In this document: positions 18,199 through 25,599 of the stretch, piece by piece
How positions within the stretch are numbered: the stretch's first letter is position 1
Layout: every line of letters begins with the position of its first letter
From: Pseudomonas neuropathica
GTDB lineage: Bacteria > Pseudomonadota > Gammaproteobacteria > Pseudomonadales > Pseudomonadaceae
Assembly (NCBI RefSeq): GCF_015461835.1
Contig: NZ_JACOPX010000002.1
Span: 372,001-436,000, forward strand
Length of the DNA stretch: 64,000 nt
Reading direction: 5' to 3'
The notes under the pieces: model-generated
Databases searched by the model: none
What the model was told of the DNA's origin: nothing
Seen by the model: the letters and a program-made list of their open reading frames with translations, nothing else
Made by a program: the position numbers and the translations under genes

Positions 18199-19029
18199 TT
18201 AATCCGTGTCGAAACTTTGATTCTGCACAGCCAACTCGCGAACCATCAGCTCAATACGAGCGACATCTTCTGCATCGTCTGTTTGTGAGTACTGCTCGCG
18301 CAGCCTATTCACATCGGCCTGCACCGCGCGAAATCCGCCCCGCTCCTCGACAAAACTGATGCTATCAATTAAGAAGCCTGTCCAGCTCCGGTGCTGGTAA
18401 AGCTTGTTGTTCACAAAATAGCTAAACCATTTCTCTTCCATCGCAGACGGAATGTAACCTTTGCGGATCGCCTCACCGTCCTTAGGCCCAAGATAGAAGT
18501 CCAGGGGCAAGGTCACAAAACGGTCCGGCATTTCCTCGGTCATCCAGTCTCCTTTGATGGCCCATCCGCTTGAGCCTCTTTGTTCAAACGCAATCACCCC
18601 TTTGTAATTGACCTCCAACCATCGCTGAGTGGCCTCGAGTATCTGCAGGTCACGCTGCCGGCCTACGTGGTTGGTGGTCATTTTTATCAACACCCGTGCT
18701 TCTTCGTAGCTTGCCCAGCGAATGCTTTGGGTCTCTTGACTGGCCGAACCATGCCCATGGTCGGAAATCATCAAGAAATATGCGTTGGTCGTGGTCCCAC
18801 CCCTATAGACACCTGGTAGTACGCCTATAACCTTCGCATCGTGCCCAACCTCTCCGCGCACTCCACGACGAGCCGTTTGCTCCGGTTTCTCATCACCCAG
18901 GGGCCGCGTTTTGGCGAATGTCCAGACATACCCATCGTAATGATTGGCTGGCTCGCGCAGGAGAACCTGACCACCGGAGTTCAAGAGGATGCCGCCGTAA
19001 GCGGTGGCCTCAGGGATGACCCATGTCAT
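18199..19029 (-). CDS. Nudix-fold protein with a degenerate catalytic box and an extra C-terminal domain
   Basis: A 276-residue protein. Residues 1-140 have a Nudix fold (YGGILLNSGGQVLLRE, YDGYVWTFAK, then the box region). The expected REUxEExGU helix reads RGVRGEVG at residues 55-62, so two of the three metal-binding glutamates are glycine. Both codons (18862-18864 and 18853-18855) are GGA on the coding strand, each one transition from GAA. The C-terminal domain (about 165-230; RFVTLPLDFYLG, MEEKWFSYF, LYQHRSWTGF) looks conserved but I cannot name it. The reading frame is otherwise intact with a good ribosome binding site (GAGGAG). It may be a binding-only or dead Nudix protein. Confidence 0.75.
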   Translation of the reverse strand: MTWVIPEATAYGGILLNSGGQVLLREPANHYDGYVWTFAKTRPLGDEKPEQTARRGVRGEVGHDAKVIGVLPGVYRGGTTTNAYFLMISDHGHGSASQETQSIRWASYEEARVLIKMTTNHVGRQRDLQILEATQRWLEVNYKGVIAFEQRGSSGWAIKGDWMTEEMPDRFVTLPLDFYLGPKDGEAIRKGYIPSAMEEKWFSYFVNNKLYQHRSWTGFLIDSISFVEERGGFRAVQADVNRLREQYSQTDDAEDVARIELMVRELAVQNQSFDTD

Positions 19030-19183
19030 GATTGCTCCTCGAGTTCTTTGAAGGTTTCATACAATTTGCTGGATCCTTCTATTCGCATTGGCATCAATCG
19101 CCCAGAGCACTTTTTACATCCAAGTTCCAGCCCTTCATTGAGCTACGGTCAGCCCCGTGTTTGCGAATTTCCGCGCACATTAA

Positions 19184-19360
19184 GCCCCTGAGCCGCCGTC
19201 GCCAAGGCTGGACGTGCGCACAGGTAAACAATTCAAGCAGGCTTCCCTGACGACTCTGCGTCAGAATCGTAGGCTCGCTTACGCCGAGGCGTCTCCCGAT
19301 GGCGAGGATTGGGTGGAGGAGTTGGAGCACGAGCGCATTTGCCGTACGCGACAGCAATAA
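19184..19360 (+). pseudogene. Coding-like remnant of unknown origin
   Basis: An open frame of 58 codons without a credible start, ending in TAA at 19358-19360. Its end reads like a genuine acidic protein C-terminus (PDGEDWVEELEHERICR). It is not recognisable. It could be the tail of a gene whose 5' part was lost during island rearrangement. Confidence 0.3.
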
Positions 19361-19518
19361 GGCACGCGCCGACTCGCCAGAGCGAGTGAAGGAATGAACC
19401 AGGCGCCAGCAATCGCTATCAGTAGCCGTTGGTTCCGCTCAAAGGCGAAATCCGAAGTACAGCTGTGGAATTGAGCTTTGGTCGACGTAAAGGCAGGAAT
19501 TTAAGAAGATTCGCGAAT

Positions 19519-19539
19519 GGTATTCCATAAGGTATTCCA
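19519..19539. repeat. Right arm-type repeats GGTATTCCA
   Basis: GGTATTCCA at 19519-19527 and 19531-19539, with the same 12-base spacing as the pair at 5232/5244. The surrounding DNA is AT-rich. This marks the right side of the island and fits integrase arm binding sites. Confidence 0.65.
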
Positions 19540-19590
19540 ATAGAAAATCTAACCGAAAATAATCAATAAAAATCAATATGATACAGAATC

Positions 19591-19612
19591 AATTCAGATT
19601 ACCCCGGCCCAA
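19591..19612. other. Candidate right attachment site (degenerate)
   Basis: CAGATTACCCCGGCCCAACT at 19595-19614 resembles the ssrA end CAAATCCCCCCGGCTCCACC, sharing CCCCGGC at 19602-19608, but does not preserve the CCA end. It lies about 65 bases after the right arm repeats and just before a hairpin that could be the displaced ssrA terminator. The match is partial, so confidence is low. Confidence 0.3.
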
Positions 19613-19619
19613 CTCTAAA

Positions 19620-19650
19620 CGACAAGGCCCGCCAAGTGCGGGCTTTGTCG
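19620..19650. terminator. Hairpin that may be the displaced ssrA terminator
   Basis: CGACAAGGCCCGC pairs with GCGGGCTTTGTCG (one G-T pair) around a five-base loop. It is the first chromosomal feature after the probable island end and has a short internal T run, as a terminator of a stable RNA would. Confidence 0.45.
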
Positions 19651-19784
19651 CATCTGGACATCGGCCAAACCGGACACACAAGACCGCAGCCTGCAATCGA
19701 TCAGGTTCGATAGCCCCGGCGATACGCCGCCCACACAAAGGACGACCTAATGTCGTGCTTTTCCATACCTGCACTCATAAACAA

Positions 19785-20411
19785 TCAATGAGCAACGCCA
19801 AGCAAATCCGGACGACTAGACTTAAGCATCGCCTCATTAACCTTGCCCTGAATCGAGCAAGTAAACATCCCCTTACTCCCAGCGCTCAGCTCTTCCGGAG
19901 CCGGTTCAATCAAGAACACCCGCTCGGCACTGTCGACCACCAGCTTACCGGCAGTGGCAGCAGGATCTTCCGGCTGCCAGCTGGATTTGCCATGGGACCA
20001 GATTTCCGCGCGAGCGTAGAGTCCCTGCGACATGTCCAGGCGTGGGCCACCCGCTTTTTCCAGTTGAGTGTGGAGTTCCTTCGGCGTCTGTTTGGCGTAG
20101 AAGCCCCAACTGATGATGCGCGTGCCCATCAGGTCCATGTCTTCGGCGTAAAAGCCGGTCAACGACATGCCATCGATCTCGACCGGTTTGGCAAACATCC
20201 AGCGCTGGCCCATGTCGCTTTTGGTGCCGCCGGACAATTTGATCTGGCCATTTTCGACGGAGCTCGGCACCAGATCCTTGATCAAAGGTGATTGCACAAC
20301 GGCCAGTGAGTGATCGTCACAAGCGGCAAACGACGCCACCGGTGAGGGTGCAGCGGCAACGCTAAAAGCAGAAAACAGGGTCACAAGGGGCAGCAGGAAA
20401 AAGGGTTTCAT
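19785..20411 (-). CDS. Periplasmic protein of unknown function
   Basis: A 208-residue protein starting at MKPFFLLPLVTLF, with a signal peptide cleaved near AFSVAAA. I use this ATG rather than an in-frame codon 30 bases upstream because it opens the signal sequence. The mature part has two cysteines (AACDD and FTCSI) that could pair in the periplasm. It is of a type conserved in Pseudomonas, but no domain is recognised. It is the first chromosomal gene to the right of the island. Confidence 0.75.
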   Translation of the reverse strand: MKPFFLLPLVTLFSAFSVAAAPSPVASFAACDDHSLAVVQSPLIKDLVPSSVENGQIKLSGGTKSDMGQRWMFAKPVEIDGMSLTGFYAEDMDLMGTRIISWGFYAKQTPKELHTQLEKAGGPRLDMSQGLYARAEIWSHGKSSWQPEDPAATAGKLVVDSAERVFLIEPAPEELSAGSKGMFTCSIQGKVNEAMLKSSRPDLLGVAH

Positions 20412-20487
20412 GGAATGACTCGAATGAAAGACTGAAGACAAAAAATGATATCACAATGATATCAGTCGCCAGTCTTCAGACGTTCAA

Positions 20488-21528
20488 TCAATGCTCATGC
20501 CGATGATGCACATCCGGAAAATGCGCATGCCGATGCCGCATCGGCGTATGCACATGCGAATGACTGTGCGGCTCCGTTCCATCCCATTCAAACCCATGCG
20601 AATGCTGGTGATGCTCATCATGTGTGTGGCGATGATCATGCTCGAGCAATTCGTGCTGATGCTCATGAGCATGGTTCTCCATCAGATGAATCCATACCCC
20701 CACGGCCATTAACGCGGCAGCGAGCAGGAACGTCAGCGATACCGACTCGCCCAGCAGCAGAATCGAGATAGCTGCGCCCAGAAACGGTGCGGTGGAAAAG
20801 TATGCGCCGGTGCGTGCACTGCCCAGCCCGCGCAGGGCGAGGACGAACATCACCAGGCTGACGCCGTAGCCGAGAAATCCGACCAGCAGGATGGGCACCA
20901 GCGTGGTGGCCGCAGGCATTTGCGTGCCGATGAGCAAGGCCAAACCGCAGTTGACCAGACCGGCGACCAGGCCTTTGCTGCCGGCGATGAACAGTGCGTC
21001 CGAGGCAGAGACTTTGCGCGTGAGGTTATTGTCGATGGCCCAGCAAAAGCAGGCGAAGGCGACGGCCAGCGGGCCTGTCCAGTCCTGCGCCGACACGGTC
21101 TCTTGCGGCCAGGACAACACGACACCGCCGGCCACGATGGCGAGCATGCCGATCACGATTCGCCGATCGGCGTTTTCCTTGAACACTACCCACGCCAGCA
21201 GCGCGGTGAGCACTGATTCCAGGTTGAGCATCAGTGACGCGCTCGCGCCGGACGTTCTGGTCAAACCGAACATCAATGCCACTGGCGCCAGCACGCCGCC
21301 GAAGCCGATGGCTCCGACCAGCCACGGCCATTCGCCGGTGCCGAGTCCGGAACGCTGCCAGCCTCGATCGCGGGCGAAACGCAGGACGGTCAAACCCAGC
21401 CCGCTGCCCAGATAGAGCAACCCGGCCAATAGAATCGGTGAAATCTGTACCCCCAACAGCTTGGCGAGTGGCGTGCTGGCGCCAAACAATGCTGCCGCAA
21501 CCAAAGCGTAGAGAACGCTCACATTCAT
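20488..21528 (-). CDS. EamA/DMT-family exporter with a histidine-rich C-terminal tail
   Basis: A 346-residue inner-membrane protein starting at MNVSVLYALVAAALFG. Ten hydrophobic helices in two EamA repeats are visible (for example AAALFGASTPLAKLLG and GLTRTSGASASLMLNLE). EamA proteins export metabolites such as amino acids. After the last helix come about 65 residues extremely rich in histidine, made of HxH and HDH clusters (HAHEHQHELLEHDHRHTHDE and onward). Such tails bind Zn, Ni or Co, so the transporter may be metal-linked or metal-regulated. I chose the start by where the first helix begins; the upstream frame to 21636 is unlikely to be translated. Confidence 0.85.
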   Translation of the reverse strand: MNVSVLYALVAAALFGASTPLAKLLGVQISPILLAGLLYLGSGLGLTVLRFARDRGWQRSGLGTGEWPWLVGAIGFGGVLAPVALMFGLTRTSGASASLMLNLESVLTALLAWVVFKENADRRIVIGMLAIVAGGVVLSWPQETVSAQDWTGPLAVAFACFCWAIDNNLTRKVSASDALFIAGSKGLVAGLVNCGLALLIGTQMPAATTLVPILLVGFLGYGVSLVMFVLALRGLGSARTGAYFSTAPFLGAAISILLLGESVSLTFLLAAALMAVGVWIHLMENHAHEHQHELLEHDHRHTHDEHHQHSHGFEWDGTEPHSHSHVHTPMRHRHAHFPDVHHRHEH

Positions 21529-21731
21529 GACGGGATCACTCGCTGGGGCCGATGGAATGCCGGTAATGATCATGGCAAAACTCAGGTGAGAATTATGTGA
21601 ACAGCTGATTCGTGTCAGAAACATCACCTCAAGCACCTGCTCAAATCCAGCAACATTTAATCCGCGTAATCATGGGTGCCTGCTCGACGCAGCCTCTATG
21701 CTGCGTACATCGAGATGCAATGGAGTTGAAG

Positions 21732-22655
21732 ATGAAAACCTGGATTGCCGCCGTGCTGGCCGCACTGATTTCTCTGCCAGTCCTCGCCGCAGACACTGGC
21801 GCTGTGCGCGTCGAACCGATCGATTTCACAACCAGCGCCGACAGCGTCCAGCGCAAACAGTCGATCAAGGGCGACCAGACGGCGGAGTACAGATTCAACG
21901 CCAAGGCCGGTCAGTTGCTCACCGTCGATTTCAAACCGTCCAACACCTCCGCCTACTTCAACATCACCGCCAAGGGCGCGGATTACGCCCTGTTTAACGG
22001 TTCGATCATGGGCAATCATTTCCTCGGAACATTACCGGCCGATGGCGAGTACACGGTTCAGGTCTATCTCATGCGCAATGCCGCACGGCGCAACGAAGTG
22101 GCCAACTACGAGCTGTCTCTGAGACGGGTCAATGGCGACGCCACCAGCGGGAAACAGCCATTCGAGCAGACGCTGGAATGGCAGGGCATTGCCTTTCACG
22201 TCAGCACCGCACAGGTCGACGGCAAACCGACGCTGCGCATCACCCCCAAAGGTCTGGAGATCGATAACGCGGTCATCAGCCGGGCGCTCACCGGTGAGGT
22301 CGTGCGTGCCGAGGTTGCTGACCTCAATAACGACGGCTCCCCCGAACTGTACGTGTTTACCCGCTCGCCCGGACGCGGCATGCCGGGCGAGCTGATCGCC
22401 TATTCCGCCAACAACAAGAAATCCCTGAGCGAAATCTACCTGCCGCCGGTCAGCGACAATCCGAAAATCGCCGAGGGTTATCAGGGCGAGGATTCGTTTG
22501 CAGTGGTGGAAAACGCGCTGGTGCAGCGCTTCCCGGTGTATGACAGCACTGATGCAGGCGCAGGCCGCACGGGGAAGATGCGCCAGGTTCAATACACGTT
22601 GATGGCGGGCGAGGCCGGGTGGGTTCTGCGCGAAGATAAGGTGGCGGAGTATTGA
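21732..22655 (+). CDS. Periplasmic protein with a g-type lysozyme inhibitor-like domain
   Basis: A 307-residue exported protein: signal peptide MKTWIAAVLAALISLPVLAA, then a domain at about residues 45-140 with YFNITAKG, FNGSIMGNHF and YTVQVYLMRNAARRNE, which resembles the PliG type of periplasmic inhibitor of goose-type lysozyme. The C-terminal half contains an FG-GAP-like calcium motif (DLNNDGSPELYVF). Such inhibitors protect peptidoglycan from host or competitor lysozymes. The ATG at 21732 opens the signal peptide; the frame is open further up, but there is no reason to start earlier. Family assignment is from motif recall, hence moderate confidence. Confidence 0.6.
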   Translation: MKTWIAAVLAALISLPVLAADTGAVRVEPIDFTTSADSVQRKQSIKGDQTAEYRFNAKAGQLLTVDFKPSNTSAYFNITAKGADYALFNGSIMGNHFLGTLPADGEYTVQVYLMRNAARRNEVANYELSLRRVNGDATSGKQPFEQTLEWQGIAFHVSTAQVDGKPTLRITPKGLEIDNAVISRALTGEVVRAEVADLNNDGSPELYVFTRSPGRGMPGELIAYSANNKKSLSEIYLPPVSDNPKIAEGYQGEDSFAVVENALVQRFPVYDSTDAGAGRTGKMRQVQYTLMAGEAGWVLREDKVAEY

Positions 22656-22740
22656 GTTCCCGTCACCGGGCTCACGCCAGCGGATAAACTCCAAAAGCGC
22701 TTCTACACTCACAGCGCCCCCTCCGCCACACCGAGTCCCC

Positions 22741-24147
22741 ATGACCTCACTCAAAGACCGCATGCAACAAGGCAAGGACGCCCGCAAGCAGTGCTCGCGC
22801 AGCGCTCAGGCGGCCACCGGCAAGATGAACCGTGATCCGATTCCGTTGATCAAGGCCTCCAGCCAAGGCCGCGTCGCGTCGCTGGTCGAACTGCGTTACG
22901 GGCGCATGCTGGTGTCGCCGTTCACGTTCTTTCGCGGCAATGCCTTGTTGCAGGCGCACGATTTGTCGGGCACGGCGAACATGGGCCTGAACTTGCCCAT
23001 CTGTGGTGACTGCCACCTGATGAACTTCGGCGGTTTCGCCACGCCTGAGCGCAATCTGCTGTTCAGCGTCAACGATTTCGACGAAGCACATCCCGGGCCG
23101 TGGGAGTGGGATCTGAAGCGTCTCGCGGCAAGTTTCGTGGTGGCCGCCCGTGACTTGCGCCACGGCGAATCGGTCGAGGAACAGGTGTGCCGTGAAATGG
23201 TCGGCGCCTATCAGACCACGCTGCTGGAATGCGCCGAGCAAAGCGTGCTGGAAAACTGGTACGAATCGATCAGCTACAACGATCTGCTGGCGCAGGCACG
23301 CAAAAGTACCCTTGAACATGTAGAGCGCGCCATCGAGAAGGCCGAACGGCGCACACACGCCGAACTGCTGCCGAAAATCAGCGAGCGCGATGCCCACGGG
23401 CGTCTGATCATTCGCGATGACCTGCCGGAAATTTTTCACCTGCACAAAAACACCACGCTGCTGGATGCCGAGGATGACTGGCTGCGGCTCGCGGACTGGC
23501 GGCCGCTCTTCGATACCTTCATGCGCGAGTATCGCAGCACGTTGCAACCCGACCGCCGCGAGTTGTTGTCGCGGTTTCACGTGCAGGATCTGGCGTTCAA
23601 AGTGGTGGGCGTCGGCAGTGTCGGCACGCGTTGTCTGGTGGCACTGCTGACGGACGATCAGGAGTTCCCGCTGTTCCTTCAATTCAAGGAAGCCCGGCGT
23701 TCGGTGCTCGCCGACTACGTCAAAAGCAAATCCAGGGTGCGTCATGAAGGGCAGCGCGTGGTCGAGGGGCAGCGCCTGATGCAGGCGGCCAGCGACCTGT
23801 TTCTGGGCTGGACGACCGGCCCCAGCGGTCGGCAATTCTACGTGCGGCAATTACGCGACATGAAGATCTCCGCCGAACTGGAAAACTTCGACGCTGAAAC
23901 CTTTGCCGCTTATGGTCGCGTTTGCGGCCGCGCCCTCGCCCGGGCACATGCAAAAGCCTCCGGCCTCGCTGCGCAAATCAGTGGTTACATCGGCAAAGGC
24001 GATGCGCTGGCGGATGCGCTGTTGAAGTACGCGCAACATTACACCGCGCAAAACGAACGTGATTTCGAACGCTTCCAGACGGCGTGTCGCAAGGGGCAGT
24101 TGCGCGCGCGGTCAGAGGCTGACTTTGCTGCTGACCACCTGCCTTGA
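22741..24147 (+). CDS. DUF2252 protein
   Basis: A 468-residue cytoplasmic protein of the DUF2252 family: ARKQCSRSAQA near the start, PFTFFRGNALLQAHDL near residue 60, CGDCHLMNFGGFATPERNLLFSVNDFDE-type segment near 90-115 and VVEGQRLMQAASDLFLGW near 340. The conserved H/N/D residues in the FRG, GDCH and NDFDE motifs resemble the active site of protein-kinase-like phosphotransferases, but no reaction is established. It stands alone with an ATG at 22741. Confidence 0.88.
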   Translation: MTSLKDRMQQGKDARKQCSRSAQAATGKMNRDPIPLIKASSQGRVASLVELRYGRMLVSPFTFFRGNALLQAHDLSGTANMGLNLPICGDCHLMNFGGFATPERNLLFSVNDFDEAHPGPWEWDLKRLAASFVVAARDLRHGESVEEQVCREMVGAYQTTLLECAEQSVLENWYESISYNDLLAQARKSTLEHVERAIEKAERRTHAELLPKISERDAHGRLIIRDDLPEIFHLHKNTTLLDAEDDWLRLADWRPLFDTFMREYRSTLQPDRRELLSRFHVQDLAFKVVGVGSVGTRCLVALLTDDQEFPLFLQFKEARRSVLADYVKSKSRVRHEGQRVVEGQRLMQAASDLFLGWTTGPSGRQFYVRQLRDMKISAELENFDAETFAAYGRVCGRALARAHAKASGLAAQISGYIGKGDALADALLKYAQHYTAQNERDFERFQTACRKGQLRARSEADFAADHLP

Positions 24148-24358
24148 AATGACGTCCGTGATCACCGTGACTGTCATTGGTTTTGCCGCCACGCCCGCCT
24201 TCCCACATCGAACGTCCTAGGAAAATTCCCGCAACACGCGTCGACTTTGATGAACTGGTGCGCAGTTCCTCAGGGCGTTACGCTCCACGACCACTGCCAT
24301 CCAGCGGACGGTTTGGCAGCCGCAATTGCAGTGAATGTTCACTCCACGGAGCTACGTC

Positions 24359-24733
24359 ATGAAGAAAATCCCCCGCCTTTCGCTGGTTGGCCCGGCACCG
24401 TCCGATGCGCCAGCGTCCAGCACCCAACCGCAATCGAATACCAGCGCACGCAGCGAAGCGCACAAGCGGCGCCGTAGCATCCCGCTCAATCAGCTCATCA
24501 GGGTGCGCGACGATGTCGACACCCTGACCCTGCTCACCCACGCCAGTGAGATCCTCGATTCCCTCGCGGCCATCAGCGCAACCTTTGCCGATGAGTTCGA
24601 CGGCTCGAAACGTCATGTGGCGGTGGCCATGAAGCAATTGAGCGCACTCGCCGAGATCCTGATTTGTCGGGCACGGGACAATCTTGATCCGCAGAAACCG
24701 CTGAACACTACCGGGCCTGAAACCCGCCATTGA
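24359..24733 (+). CDS. DUF6124-type small Pseudomonas protein
   Basis: A 124-residue protein with a disordered, Ser/Pro-rich N-terminus and a helical C-terminus (TLLTHASEILDSLAAISATFADEF) followed by QLSALAEILICRA. This fits the small Pseudomonas families DUF6124/DUF3077, whose members occur in many copies and have no known function. A second member lies at 43568-43933. The ATG at 24359 is preceded by GGAG. Confidence 0.65.
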   Translation: MKKIPRLSLVGPAPSDAPASSTQPQSNTSARSEAHKRRRSIPLNQLIRVRDDVDTLTLLTHASEILDSLAAISATFADEFDGSKRHVAVAMKQLSALAEILICRARDNLDPQKPLNTTGPETRH

Positions 24734-24864
24734 CGGGCGAAACCCCGGCGTTCGGTTGCGCATCGGACTGCATTGGAGCCGCCCATCGAGATGAATTTTT
24801 CTTCACTGCAGCTGCGCGGCCAAGCCTTGTACAGTCCGCTCGCTCATTCAAGAAACTACGGTTC

Positions 24865-24890
24865 GCCCGCGCTCCTGCGGGCTTTTTTTT
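24865..24890 (+). terminator. Rho-independent terminator
   Basis: Stem GCCCGC/GCGGGC around CTCCT-type loop followed by eight T. It is 130 bases after the small DUF6124-type gene. Confidence 0.85.
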
Positions 24891-24981
24891 GCCTGAAACA
24901 AAACCCCTTCTTCGTCACAACTTGCCGTAACCCCAGTGATTGCGCGACTCTGCGAGCAGATCCCACAAGCCGGAGCGCCCG

Positions 24982-25569
24982 ATGCCGCTGTTGACCCTGC
25001 CCTGCCAACGCCTGACGCTCGCGATACTTGCACCGGAGCAGGCCGAGCTTGAAAGCCAGTTCTATCAACGCAACCAGCGTCACCTCGCGCCATGGTCGCC
25101 CATCCGCACCACCGAATATTTTTCCACCGAGCAGATTCGCCGACGCCTTGAAATACAGGCCAGTGCATTCGAGGCCGGGCTGGCCATGCATTTCGCGCTG
25201 CTGAGCCCGGACGGCCAGCAGATGATCGGCGCGTGCAACTTCAGCGGCATCATTCGTGGTGCCTTTCAGGCGTGTTATCTGGGTTATCACATCGACGAGG
25301 CCCAACAGGGTCAGGGCTTGATGCAGGAAGCGCTGGAGGCTGGCATCGCATACATGTTCGATACCCAGAACCTGCACCGGATCATGGCCAACTACATTCC
25401 CGGCAACGAGCGCAGTGCGCGCTTGCTGGAGCGCCTGGGCTTCGAACGTGAGGGTTACGCCAAGGCATATCTGAACATTGCCGGGCGCTGGCAGGATCAC
25501 GTGCTGACGGCGCGGGTCAATTCAAGGTTCGAGACACCGGAAAAGCGCTGGTCGAAACCTTTAGCGTGA
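24982..25569 (+). CDS. GNAT acetyltransferase of the RimJ/RimL type
   Basis: A 195-residue N-acetyltransferase. Motifs: the acetyl-CoA binding region LGYHIDEAQQGQGLMQEAL near residue 100-118 and the RimJ/L signature NERSARLLERLGFEREG near 145-160. Family members acetylate N-terminal alanine or serine of ribosomal proteins, or other amines. The ATG at 24982 follows CGGAG. Its specific target cannot be inferred. Confidence 0.88.
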   Translation: MPLLTLPCQRLTLAILAPEQAELESQFYQRNQRHLAPWSPIRTTEYFSTEQIRRRLEIQASAFEAGLAMHFALLSPDGQQMIGACNFSGIIRGAFQACYLGYHIDEAQQGQGLMQEALEAGIAYMFDTQNLHRIMANYIPGNERSARLLERLGFEREGYAKAYLNIAGRWQDHVLTARVNSRFETPEKRWSKPLA

Positions 25570-25599
25570 GTTTCACAATTCGTTAAGGATTGCCGTCGT

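Larger units (their letters stand above)
5119..19610. mobile_element. Genomic island integrated at ssrA, carrying intact and decayed anti-phage genes
   Basis: The tmRNA 3' end is a classic integration site, and a tyrosine recombinase gene begins about 190 bases after it. The following 14 kb contain only island-type cargo: mcrBC, rmuC, hsdR and zorAB fragments, a YaaW-like gene, an ADP-ribosylglycohydrolase fragment and a Nudix gene. Two GGTATTCCA direct repeats 12 bases apart occur both near the left end (5232 and 5244) and near the right end (19519 and 19531). After about 19.65 kb ordinary Pseudomonas chromosomal genes resume. The right boundary is approximate because no complete copy of the ssrA 3' end is present there. 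Confidence 0.8.

Noticed and set aside
20491..20712. A methionine-rich small open frame on the + strand
   Set aside because: It is the complement of the histidine codons in the EamA tail (CAT read as ATG) and has no independent support.
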